This document shows, one piece after another, positions 31,961 to 44,800 of a stretch of 64,000 bases of DNA. The notes under the pieces were generated by a model. That model did no database searches. It was not told the DNA's origin and saw only the letters and a list, made by a program, of their open reading frames with translations. Each line of letters starts with the position of its first letter. The stretch's first letter is position 1. Source of the DNA: Artemia franciscana (lineage: Eukaryota; Arthropoda; Branchiopoda; Anostraca; Artemiidae); the NCBI RefSeq assembly GCF_032884065.1, contig NC_088867.1, forward strand, positions 28,329,507 to 28,393,506, given 5' to 3'. A program made the position numbers and the translations under genes.

Positions 31961-32674
31961 TGTAAGGTGCTATTTTGAGTGGATTTTTGTTTTTGCAGAA
32001 GTGATCCTGTCAGCATAATTTGAAACCATAAGGTTTTACCTTTAATTTTTTTCACTAACTGTAAAGAGTTTTAAACTTTAGATTATGCTTTTCTAATTAT
32101 TAAAATCTGAGTATTCTATTACATTGAAAACGCAAAATCTGATTATATTTTAAATCAGTGGTTCGATGTGTATAGAAGACTTTCAACCTTTTTAAACCAA
32201 AATTTTTATATATTCACTTTTTGGTACCTTAGCCCACGACCACTCAAAGAAAATAATGTAAAAAAATATACATTGAGATACATTTTTTCTAGGGGGGAGT
32301 TCTTTCGACCACTCTAAGGGGAGAGTGTGACAGAAAGACTATCACACATTTACGTAAGACAGAAACAGAGGGTCACATACAGAAGAAGTGAATTTTTATT
32401 CCTTATCTAATTCTTCTGCTTTTATAACCTAGATGAGTTAAATCTCAACATCTCAGTAATTTAATAGCTCGAAAGTTTTGCAATCTTGAATTAACTAATT
32501 GATAAACTTATAGTCGAATTTTAGAAAAAATAATGTCCTGATTGTTAGGCCTAAGAATGTACTATTCTTGAACTTGAAATCCCCTTCACTTTAGGTAGAT
32601 CTTTTTAGAGCTCTGGTCATTACAAATTACCTATTTTTGGAGCTGTTGTGCTGAGTGCAATTACTCTTTTTCAG
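31961..32674. other. Upstream flank or first intron of the RDH-like gene
   Basis: AT-rich with no open coding piece that could supply the membrane anchor. It ends with the acceptor of the first visible exon. Confidence 0.45.
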
Positions 32675-32840
32675 GGATGCACTAAGTGGAAAAATATATG
32701 AAGGCAAAGAACGCATAGATGGAAAAGTTGTTATAGTCACAGGAGCCAACAGTGGCATAGGAAAGGAAACAGTTAAAGAACTAGCCAATAGAGGAGGCAA
32801 AGTTTATATGGCATGCAGAGACCTACAAAAATGTGAAGAG
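32675..32840 (+). CDS. RDH-like gene, exon with cofactor-binding motif
   Basis: The acceptor is ttactctttttcag and the donor is GAAGAG|gttggt. The exon starts with the last base of a codon and ends in phase 0. It encodes [18 protein letters not shown] and the following [12 protein letters not shown], the nucleotide-binding beta-alpha-beta unit. The ATG at 32655 lies in the intron, in frame with the exon, and is not the likely start because a family member needs an upstream membrane anchor. Confidence 0.9.
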
Positions 32841-35800
32841 GTTGGTTCCAAATTACAGCATGAGTTTTGTCTCCTAATAGACAAACTTTCTATTTGTTCA
32901 CTTTTGAATCAAAAGTTAGTTTTGAAAATTCTTGGGAAATACCTTCTGGAAAGTCTTATTGAAAGGGCTGTTCTGGAAACAGTGGTTTTGTTTTGTATCT
33001 GTGCAGTTTATTTTCTAAAAAGTTTAGACATTAATAGCCAGCTTTGCTCTACTTCTATACCTTATTAAATTTTAAAATGATCTTCACATTAGTCTGCAAG
33101 TACGACTGTATTTACTGTATGTTATTCTGTTATCACCTGTTTTGCAGAGTTTCTTTTGTTTGTAGCTGTCATATAAATTTTAGAAGATATGTACCTTTTG
33201 ACTTATTGACTTATTGACTGACCTTATTTATTGACAAATTAAAAACAATACATATACTTATTCCGGTACTGCTAACATGTCGGAGGCTATAAATGGTCAA
33301 TACAAGAATTTGAGAAATCAATTATTTTATAAAAAAAAACATAAAATTCTTCACAAAAATATCAAACAAAAAATATTATTTTTCTAAATGTCATTAAGCA
33401 GAAAGACTAAACAAACAACAAGCAAACAAAAACTAAACATCAAAAATGTAAGCATTTTTAAGGTATTTTCAAGTATTTTCTCAGAACAAGATTAGAAAAA
33501 TCAATTCTTGCTTGTAAAAATTGTCTGACGAGAAAAATTTTAATGCACAAGTGACTTTTGAATGATAACGGGTAGGATACACTGAAGAGTTTCTTGCCTA
33601 GCATTTGAAAAACATTCATTTTGGTTTTTTACATGCTTTTTTTTTTAAAGTCCACACACTTCTACCAGCAATGCCCCCATATCTTTTATCCGTCCAAATA
33701 GTACTAGCCATCTTCCTTTGCGAAATTTTCAGTTCATAAATGTTGTTATTGTTTTTTGTTAAACCGATGTAAAACTAATTTTAGTTATTGTTATTGATCA
33801 TTTTGTAACAAATTTGTTTTCTGCTGAAAGCAACCGGAATTTGACTTTGTTTTGTTGTTTTCAAATGAATTGAATAGAGAAATTACTTTTTCTGTGCAAT
33901 GCTTAGAATGAATATACAACCATGGTAACATAAAAATGGCAGGAGCTCAAAGGCTAGCTTCAGAGTTCACTAAGTTTTGAAAGGTCGAAAAGATCCTAAG
34001 TTTAAATGAGGTGTCATTTCTTACTGATAATTATTATGTAAACTGCAAAAATATTTTATGGTGCCTGAGCAATAATTTTTTACAATCCTAAAATTTTAAA
34101 ATTGATTTTTTTTTTTACTAAATAAAATACTAAGAAATATAATAAACCGTAACTCCTAAAAATAGAGTAAGATCAAACAAAAAGTACGCTTTTAGATTTC
34201 TTAGTATGGGACGTAATCATCTATTACTAGGTTGCAAGCTAACGCTGCAACCCGGATCAGTTACTATGGGCTAGAGTTTGTTCTTTAATGTAATCATGAT
34301 TATACAGATTATTTCACATCTTCCAGTTTAAGTAAAATTCATATTTTTACTGAAAGATTTAATATTGTTTACTCATATTCACACAATATTCCAATTATCT
34401 GCCAGGTCAAAAGACATTAGCCTGACCAGAACAAAAATATGTGACTATGGGCCGTGGTTTGTTCTTTAGTATGACATTTATAAAGAACTATATCGGTCCT
34501 TTATGTAATTAAATAAAAAAAACAAGTTTTTTTCAACTGAAAGTAAGGAGTAACATTAAAACTTAGAACGAACAGAAATTACTCCGTGTATCAAAGGGGC
34601 TGTTCCCTCCTCAACACTCTGCTCTTTACGCTATAGTTTGACTCTTTCTCTCAACTCTACTTTTTAAAACAGTAAAAAACCCAAGCGTAAAGAGCAGGGT
34701 GTTGGGGAGGGAACTGGCGGTCCAATGAGTCGAACGTCTTTTTGAAGTCTATGAAGATCATGTAGAGTTTATTGCACCATTCGCAGCTCTCCTCCATGAG
34801 CATTTGCAGGAAGAATATCAAGTCTATGCAAGAGCAGTTTGGGCGAAAGCCATGCTGTTCATCCCGCTGGTATTCATCTAGGTGACGTTGTAATTGGGAC
34901 AGGATAACGTGGGACAACAATTTGCCAGGAATTGAGGGCAGGCTGATTCCTCGCCAGACTCTATTGATAGAAGAGCGTTAGCAAAGGTCTTATCCTTATA
35001 TGGTATACCAGAAAAATACTTTAAAGTGATTTGTGTAATGTACGAGAATAATACTGCTGCGGTTTAGGTAGGAAATGAGGTTAGCAACTGTTTTTTTTTT
35101 TTTTAATCAGGAGTTAAGCAGAGTTGTGTTCTATCCCCCTTTATACGGATCATTTTGATGGACTTTGTCTTAAGGAGCGCAGGAAAGGCAACTGGAGACC
35201 ACGGAATCAAATGGAGAGGAAAAACGCTCCTGGACTTAGATTGTGCTGATGATTTAGGCATATTAGATGAAAGTGTGAGCAAAATGAATGAATTTTTAGA
35301 GGTTTTCGGAGTTCAGGGTGCTAGAATAGGCTTCAAAATAAATGTGAATAAAGACTAGGTCACTAAGGCTAGGAATAAGTGAAGATGAAAAGGTGACGTT
35401 GGGTAACGAAAAGATTGATCAGGTTGGCAGCTTCACTTACCTTGGTAGTATTATTAGTAAAGACGGTGGGAGCAGTGAAGATGTTAAAAGTAGAATACCT
35501 AAGGCTCAGGGTTTTTTTTTTCACAATTAAAAAAAGTTTTGAAGAATAGAAGGATAATTCTGCAAACCAAGATTAAAATATTGGAAGCTATAGTGATGAC
35601 GGTGGTCAAATATGGCTCTGAAGCATGGGCGCTCCGAAAAGCAGATGAAAATTTACTAGATATTTTCCAGAGAACTTGCCTATGGATTGTTCTAAGGACT
35701 GAGGAAAATGTACATATTCTTCATTACTCTACTTTCTAATAACAACTTTGATAGTCTAGTTTTCACCTTCGATTCTTTGAACCAACTATACAAAATTTTA

Positions 35801-38800
35801 ATTTAGCAATATTTGAAAAATAATTGTGTGACTAATCTAGACTGCACATAGTGTTGTCAGATCCTCGATACAATACAGAAAATACCTTTGCTCAGTCAGT
35901 CGTATTGGTTGATTGATCCTCTTTAACTATTGGCACCTTCTATACAAAAATAGAACCGTTTGTCCGTAATTTCTTTCTATAATTGTTCAAAATGTGGTTG
36001 GGTCTTCCACCAATCCCACTGTAAAACTAATTTTAGATATTGTACAGAGTGGTTGTCCTCGTGTCTGGAATGCAGTCGGGTTTGGGATGTGATTATTTGT
36101 CCTAAAAACAGGCGTCTTTACAAAGGGTTGACGGTTCACTCTTTTCTTCTGCTATAGGATTTTAGAGAAGGGCCTGGATTTTAGAGAAGGGTGACCTGGC
36201 CCTTCTCTAAAATCTAAAAATTTTCACACTCATTCCTGTAATCCCTTATTCGCATATAATTTTTTTTTTAATCCGTTACTTTCTCCAATTTTCGTCTCCA
36301 ATTTTTTTCATTTGTAAGTCATAATTTGTATGCACTTCTTGCTCTGGCCATTTTTATGTTTAATCGATTTTATATTTAACAACTTCGAAATGATTGTTAT
36401 TGTTACAAAGTATAATCCCAGCATTTTACTGACAAAAATTAAAAACATAAAATTAATGGTTTACTTTTCATTAATGCATATTTTTTTTTTATTAGGAACG
36501 ACAGAAAATTGTCCTAGAAACGAAGAATAAGTCTGTCTATTGCAGAGAATGTGATCTTGCATCCCAAGAATCAGTAAAGGAGTTCGTAAAAACCTTTAAG
36601 AAAGGTTTGTCAAATATGTTCTACTTTTTTCGATTTTTTTTTTTATTTTTATTTAATTTTATATGGTTCCTTTCTTGTGTGTGTCTAGAATGACCAAGTA
36701 TCCTAGTAATGACATTCCATTTAATAGCTTTTCAAGAATGTTGAAAATACTATGCATATACTATGTATAAAGTCTTTATTTTCGAGTTTACAAGTAAGAA
36801 TTGGTTATGATGAGGATGATAGGGTTCTCTTCCCGGTGCTATGCCTCGGGAGCTGCGTTGTATTTACTCAATTCATCGCCTCATTTTTCTTCATAAGGGA
36901 TTACAAGTAAGAATCGATTAGAATACTAATCGTTACAATGCGTTATAATACTAATCGTTAGCTTTTCGAACGAACCGAATCTCTCATGGTCAAGTACGTA
37001 TCAAGGGTTTCAGAAGAGGGTATTTCTTAGGGAGGTAGGTTGCAAAAAAAAACATAAAAAGCCGCACCAAAAATTTGTTTATATGCGTTTTTGTTCCGTT
37101 ACAAAATTTCAGGTGGATTTTTATTAGTGCAAATGTCTAAGTTTATGAAATGAATCAATCGCCTTGCCTGACACTCATTGGATATGGGCCCAATTGGACT
37201 TTAGACGCTTGTTTGCCTGTCATTTCACGCAAATTAAAGGTCCCGTGTCTGTTCTAAAATCTTGGTTTATCCTGCCTAAGAGCATAGGTAGGTATGCCTA
37301 GTATACCTCTTATTCCAGGCAATCTAATGGTCCTATGTCAGTTTTAAATTTTTGGTCAACCTGTCTGAGACACTAGGTGGTTGTCACTTACTAAAAGATA
37401 ACAAACAAGTATTGGTCCATTAGGAGAGTCATACTTACTTCCGCCATTTACCTGTGCCATTTAACCAAACACTTGGAAAACTGTAGTTCCTGTGACTATC
37501 TTAGCTATATGACTATCTACCTTATTTCTTCTGCCTTAGGAATGACGCATGGACGGATACTAGATATACGTATCTATTAACAAATGAACTAACATCATTT
37601 TTATACAATCCTAAAATGGGGGGGCTAATGCCAGATTTGCCTCTCACTGAATTGGACTATCTGTCTTGGCTTTTTCTACAATTAGCCACGGCTTGATTCC
37701 CACAACTATTCAATTTTAATTCACCCCCCCTCCCACAGCCCTCAGTACAAGGGATGTAATTTACGCCCTGGGGGTATATAAGGTTTGTATAGAAAGGGTG
37801 ATCGTATAAACTTTGGGGTATTTGCTCATTGGATTCATTGAATCGAATATCCTATTCGCTCATTGGTTTGGTAATCTGAAGCTCTAGTGTCCTTTTTAAG
37901 ATTTTTGAGTGATCAAAGGGTGGGTACCCCCCCCCCCCCATATGATCGTATTTTCAAGGATTGTAAGATTTGTAAAGGTTTATGTGGAAAAAGTGATCGT
38001 ATAAACTTTGAAGGAGGCTCGTTGGATGGGTAATCAAAAGTCCTAGTGTCTTCTAGAACTTCTGGCAACGTTTGCCAGGCAACGTTTGAAGGGCAACGTT
38101 TTTTGCCCTTCAATTACTTTTGACTAATGAAAAGGGCACTAGCCCTTTCAGTTTCCAATCAAATGAGCCTTTTTCTAAGTTTCTACGACAGCAAATGGCC
38201 ATCTCAACATTTCTATCAGATGCATTGCGTGAAAATACGAAGTAAGGAGGGATGGGGGTTATCCACACTCCGATCACTCCGAATCTTAAAAAGAGCACTA
38301 TAACTTCTTATTACCAATCCAGCGAGCCCTCTTCAAAGTTTATACGATCGCCCTTTCTATATATAAAGTTCCATAAGGTCCTTGTATGCCAGAAGCATCA
38401 ATTACAGCCCGTACACCTCGGCTCTCGAGGGTTCTGTCCACCTTGTAGCCATTGCTATATGCTCTTTGGACTATTGTGAACAAAATGGCTATCTTGAAAT
38501 TTTGATTGGATGCGTTTGGCAAAATAGGTTGTCAGGGAGGGGGGAGACTAGTTCCCTATATCTATTTTGACCCTTAAAAATGAACTAGAACTGTATATTT
38601 CCAATCAGATGAGCTTCCTCCAAAGTTCAAAAAACCACACCTTCCATAAAAAGCTTATATGCCCACGGGATATAACTTGCAACCCTAGCACCAGACCTCG
38701 GGGGGTCGTGCCAATCCCCAAAGGCCTTGCTATGTGATCTTAGGACTGCTTTTGAACAAGTAGCTATCTATATCAGTAATATAGCACATCAAACAATATA

Positions 38801-41800
38801 AGTTTCTTAATATAATAGCTTAATAGCTATAATACATAATTATCAATTATTAATCTTATTTTAGAACAATCTTATCTTGTCGTATTTTTTTCAACAAAAA
38901 TATCTATTTTGTGTTCACTTTCTCGTTGAAGACTCTAAAGTCATTCTAATCCTTTCATCCTACGGCATTGAACGACAAAATACATTTAAAATGTTTTAGT
39001 TTTTTAACTTTAATAAATAAAAATCCTTGAAACTTTAAGGAATATATATCAGTATACTAAACTGACAATCCACAACCATTTTTTTCAGTAAAGTGCAAAT
39101 TATGTCTTGAGAAGGTATGGGGGTTGTCAAAGACATAATTTCCATCTTTGAACTACGGTGAACAAAATAGCTATCTCGAAATTTTGAGTTGCTGTGTCTT
39201 GAGAATTTATGGGCAGGGGAGGGTTGTTGCCCTCCAATCATGTTTGACTAATAAAAAGGGCACTAACCCTCTGAATTTTCGGTCAAATGAGCCTTTTCCA
39301 AAGTTTCTACGACAACAAATGGCCATCTCAAAATTTCTATCAGATGTATTTCGGGAAAATATGAGGTTTGGGGGGTATCCACCCTTCGTTGCCCTTCAAT
39401 TACCCCACGCCCAGCAATTCCCAAAACACATCTACTCAAAATTTTGAGATAGGCAATTTGTTCGGTGTAGTTGAAAGGTCTGGAAATTATGTCTCTGACA
39501 ATCCCCATACCTTCTCAAGACCAGAACATAATTTGCACTTTACTGAAAAAAAGTGGCTGAAGATTGTCAGTTTAATATACACATACTGATATATATTCCT
39601 TAAAGTGTTATTGATTTTTAATTTATTAAAGTTAAAACATTTTAAACGTATTTTGTTTGTTTAAATAATACAAAAAATAACCGAATGAAACTCAAAACGA
39701 GCTAAAACTAATATGAGTAGGGCTGAAAACCCCCGTGACTTTTCAAGACCAGAACTTAATTTGCACTTTACTGAAAACAAAATATATTTAAAATGTTTTC
39801 ACTTTGTTTTTACTTGTTTAAAATGTTTTTATAGATATATTAAGGGAGAAATCCTCCCCCTTGCACTCCAATTACAGCGCGAGTGTCTGGTACCCTTTTT
39901 AAGAGTAACAGCAGATTGGAGGGCAAGCAGCCATTCTCTCACGCCCATTCATTTTCCAAACGCATCCAGTCGAAATTTTGAGACAGCCATTTTGTTCAGC
40001 ATAGTAGAACGGTCTAGCACCTATGTCTTTACGGATATTAGGCATTTCAACCAACAATTATGCGATTGGCCCACTTTAAAACTAAATGCTCTAAAAATAT
40101 ATCTAAAGGTATTGTGTTAAATGGTTGTCAATAAGACACCTCAGCAATATGTCGAGAACGATTGAGGGTATTAAGTTGAAACTTTTAGGGATACTAATAC
40201 TACCCCTTCTGTTCTTACAATTTAAATAAATAAAAAGAGTGTAAGTGTATCCAGGTTGTCAAAGAGCATAGATAGAATCTTTTGGGAATGATATTAAGTA
40301 TTATTTTTCAGGTCAACTTCAGAAGCTATAAAATTACATTAAAAAATACTGTTTGTGTAAGGATTAAAAATTGTTGGAAAAGTTTCTCCAACATAAAAAA
40401 TACAACCCATACTATAGATTCTTATAGAAGAAAAACTGAAAAGATGCACAATATTTTTCCCCATGAAAAAGACTATGTCAATAAAGAACGAACAGAAATT
40501 AACTAAAAAAAAATTTCCACGAGACAGGTTTTTCAAAGAAAAGTAAAGAGCTCCATTAAGCCAAGAATGAGCCACAAATCACTATCAATAAATACTATCG
40601 CTATCAATAAAACCACAAATCACTATCAATAAATAAATGAAACTTAAAACGAACAGAAATTACAATGAATAGCCAAGTCAAACTCAACGAGCAAAAATTG
40701 ACATGAGTAGGGCTGACAACCCCCATGCCTCTTCATGACCAGAACACAATTTGCACTTTACTGAAAACAAAATACGCTTGAAATGTTTTCACCTTTCTTA
40801 CTTTCATAAATGGAAATTCATCAAAACCTTAACGAAGGAATGTCAAAATTGTTCAATTTAACTGACAATCCACAGTCATTTGTTTGTTTTTTTTTCAGTA
40901 AAGCGCAATTTGTGTTCTGGTCTTGAAAAGGCATAGGGCGATAGTCTGTCTTATTTAAAGCTTCTTTTTTCACTAAATTTAAAATTTTAATAATATTTTT
41001 CCATCACCCCCAGTTACTCTGAAACAGTTTTGTTTTATAGAATTTACAAGGATTTTACTGAAAAAAACAAATGCTAAAAAGAAATTGGATTTTTTAACGA
41101 CTAAAGATTAACATTTACTTATATTGCAGAGCAACAACACTTGCATATCTTAGTAAACAATGCTGGTGTAATGAAATGCCCACGTCTTGTTACGCAAGAA
41201 AATATAGAGCTACAGCTGGGAGTAAATCATATGGGTCATTTTCTGTTGACCAACTTGTTGTTGGATTATCTAAAGGTAATATGTCACTTGAACTGCCTTC
41301 CTTTTGATATATTTACTATACTATACCTTTTTAATAATAAAATCAGAAAAAAAAACATCATTAGGTCTCATTTTGTGACCAGAGAAGGAGAATAACGGAA
41401 GAAGTTTGAATTCATGATTTAAAGAGATGAGATGATTACATCTCGAAAAAAGTAATCAGAAAGAGAACGAATCAGAAAATAAGAAAGAAGATGTATAGCA
41501 GGAATTCTCTTTTATCGTTTTTAATAAGAGGTCCTGAGTTATCTGTCCATCAGGGGCTGCCAGTTCCTTAAGCCTCTTGAAATGACCGAATGCCGTTGAA
41601 GTATCCTTTAAATTTTATTTTTCCCTTAATTCCATTCCCATATCTAAGAATTTTACTTTCAGACCCAAGTTGGAAGGTATTGTTACTTTCACCGGGATGT
41701 GAAGATTATCTGTTTTACCATTAACCGCAGTGCTGTCCAAACTATCTTAGCGTAAAATATCTATGACCGTAGCCTTTAGAGTTTTTTTTTTAATCTGTCT

Positions 41801-44800
41801 CTATGTCTAAAGCCTCCTTCGATTTAATTCATTGATCAGCTAATAAGTAGATTTTGCTAGGTTTTTTTTTGCATTTCTTAGTTAACTTTGAACATTTTTT
41901 ACTAACGGATTTTTAGTTAACTGAAAAGTTGACCATGAAGCTACTATTAAGAGTTCTTCGTTGTTAGATACAAGAGAATTTCAAAGAATTTCTGGCAAAA
42001 GATTTGCACTCAGCGGCTCATGCTTGGCTCTGTGGTAAAAGCCTTCGCTCTTGCAAAATATCATGATACATTTAGGATTTGCAATATTGAATAATGCAGC
42101 TGTTTTTTAAAAGCGTTCACTCAGCGGCTGTATTTTTAATGCTAGTGTTTACTTTTTCGTCTTGTAAAAGGAAAGAAGAGATGTAAAATTTTAACAAAAA
42201 AGTTGATTTGTTATTAACCAAGATGATTTCTGCCTACTTTATTATTTTGACTGATTCAGTCCTCCCCTTCCTAAACTTGATGGTCTGTTCCTAACGTCTT
42301 GCACGGCTCACGTTATAGCAACTTCGAATTTTCTGCCAAACTTTCCGTTCTTTTTGCAAAAGCCTGATAAACTTTTTTAGTTCACTTTCAGGCAAATAAA
42401 ACCCTAAAAGGGAAAAAAAGTAAGTCTTGTTAGTTAACTAAGTTCTGTTAAATCGAACGCAACTTAAACATCTCTTCAAGCCAGTGTAAAGTCTATTCAA
42501 TAAATTTTCATCGTAGACAATTTTTAATAAAATCCAAAATACTTTCGTTTGGCTAAGCTTTTTTTAAGCTGTTTTCTGAGGCTGCCGAAGAAAATCTGAC
42601 TGCCTAAGTCAGACTCTAAAGAAAGAGACATCATCGTCAACTCGTGTTTTTAGTCTTATTAAGTTTAGAGACTGCCAATCATTGAAACCAGCTATATTTC
42701 TAATTTGGGATCTTTAGAATTGAAGAACAACTATATCAATTAAGTTTTTGTGATGCGATAGAAATAATGACTGCTCGTTAAATGATTGATTCTGAAAATC
42801 GCATAGATGCTGACAAACTACATTTTTTTTGTGAAATAGAGCAAAATAAGAGGAAATAAGAAGACAGGACCATACCTTTTTGCCGAAAATTAAAGAACAG
42901 ATCTCAAATTCACAGTCCTATGCAACAGTGAAAGCAAGATCTTTATATTTTTTTTTGACAGTCGGTCTAGTTTTGAGGATTGAATATTTATGTCTAAACT
43001 TTTAAAGTCGTGTGACTAAAAATGAGGCCCTCAAATGGGTACCTTCTGTACATAATAGTGTTCTCTTTTTTTTAGAAGATTGGTTAAGGTCCTCTGGGTG
43101 TAATACCCTGCCGATTCCTCAAAATAGGTTAGAACAGTTAGAGAAATCTTTTTAAATTTGGGCGAAATTTTTGATCGTGTGATAAGTAAAAAAAAACTGA
43201 GTGTGTTCTGTTTATTAATGATAAGCTTCCACGAAGTAAATATACTCAAACATTGGGCCTTGCGGAATCTTCCTGACAAGGCAAAATGATTGGGCCAGCA
43301 GGGGGGGGGGCCTGCTGGATATACCCAGGTATTCATCGAAATTCGTACATGTAGAAATAGGCGACGATGGGGTTTGATAATCTGCGCAAAGGTTGAATAC
43401 GCAAGTTGTTTAAATAACCAATTGAATCAGAATGTGGAGGTTTTTTTTAATCACTTTTCCTCAAAATTTTTCCTTCACTCACGGAGAAAGACAATCTTTT
43501 GAGGAATCTACCGCTCTCCATCAGGTTCTGTTTCTTCTTTTATGGATTTATTGCTTGAAACACTCTAGCTGCTGGAGAAATCGAATCATGATATGGTTAT
43601 TATGGACAATCCCAATATAAACCTAGCTCCTCCGTTTGTAGATTACGTCTTAAACCTTCTTACGCTCACGTCTGTATCTACCCTTTAGCCGTCAATCTTT
43701 ATTCCAACAAGAATCTTGGAGAATACTCAATCTCCAATAGACAATATTTTCTCGAGTTTATCTCAACTTTCAGCTGCAGTCATTGTCAGTGATTTGTGGG
43801 ATTATTTCCCCCTACTCACAGTTTTAGAGACATCAAAGATAGCACATTCATTTTTGAAAATGAGAGAATCATGCTAGTTATTGACCCGTGTGAAGAAATT
43901 TAAGGTCATGAAATGGTGAACTGGAGAAAATGTAATTTGAAAGTGTTTTGGAAAAAAAAGATGCGAATGAAAGTTTTGAAGTATTCCATACTACGCTTAA
44001 GAATTTACATAAAGCACATTTTTTAAAAGGAAAAGCAGTTAAAAATGAGCGAAAAAATGCTCCAATTTATCTGTGGGCTACTGATAGCTCATTTAGATAT
44101 ATTAATAAAACGAACAAACTTTGGACAGGCTACTGTAGCCTATAGAGCATAGCTAGCTTTGAAATGTGTTATTCTCATGAGATATACCTTCGCCTGATTC
44201 TTAGAAGGCTAAAAAAGGATATTTTAATAAAAACTATCGTCCATTAACCTCAAGAAAGCTTGAATACTACCTCTGCAAGAGGGTGGTCTTCAAGATCATC
44301 CATGTAACTTTTTGCTCATTTCAGTTCTCTCGGCGTTTTCCCAAGTCTGAAAAGCCTATGAAGAATCAACTTAACTTTTTTTCTTGAAGCGGAAGAATTG
44401 CTCAACGAGCGAAAATTAGGTTCCAGACCAGGACATTCAGCTGAAGATGTGCTGACATTGCTGAGCTTATTTATCAATAAAGCACTGGATCTGGAACTTG
44501 GGCCAGGTACTACTCTGCTTGATATTAAAAAAACGTTCTGCAGTAGGGATCATGTAACTCTACTATTTTACTAAATTAGAACACATCTGGATTAGACAAG
44601 AGGTACTGGAATGATTTAATAATCTATTTTAGTAATCTGTGAATTTGCATAAGAAGATCCTTTGAACGATACAGTGGTGAACTTGCGCTTCAAAAAATAA
44701 CGATAGCGACTCAGATGAGCTGCTGATATTCATAGACGCCACTGCAATGACCTTCTATGACTCAGGCATAGAAAAACTAGGCATTACCTTAGAAAATCTT

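Noticed and set aside
32655-32674. ATG at 32655 as the start of the dehydrogenase
   Set aside because: It lies in the polypyrimidine tract before a standard acceptor, and would remove the membrane anchor typical of the family.
35960-36157. Cysteine-rich frame as a zinc-finger gene
   Set aside because: Spacing does not fit a known finger, and it adjoins LINE debris.
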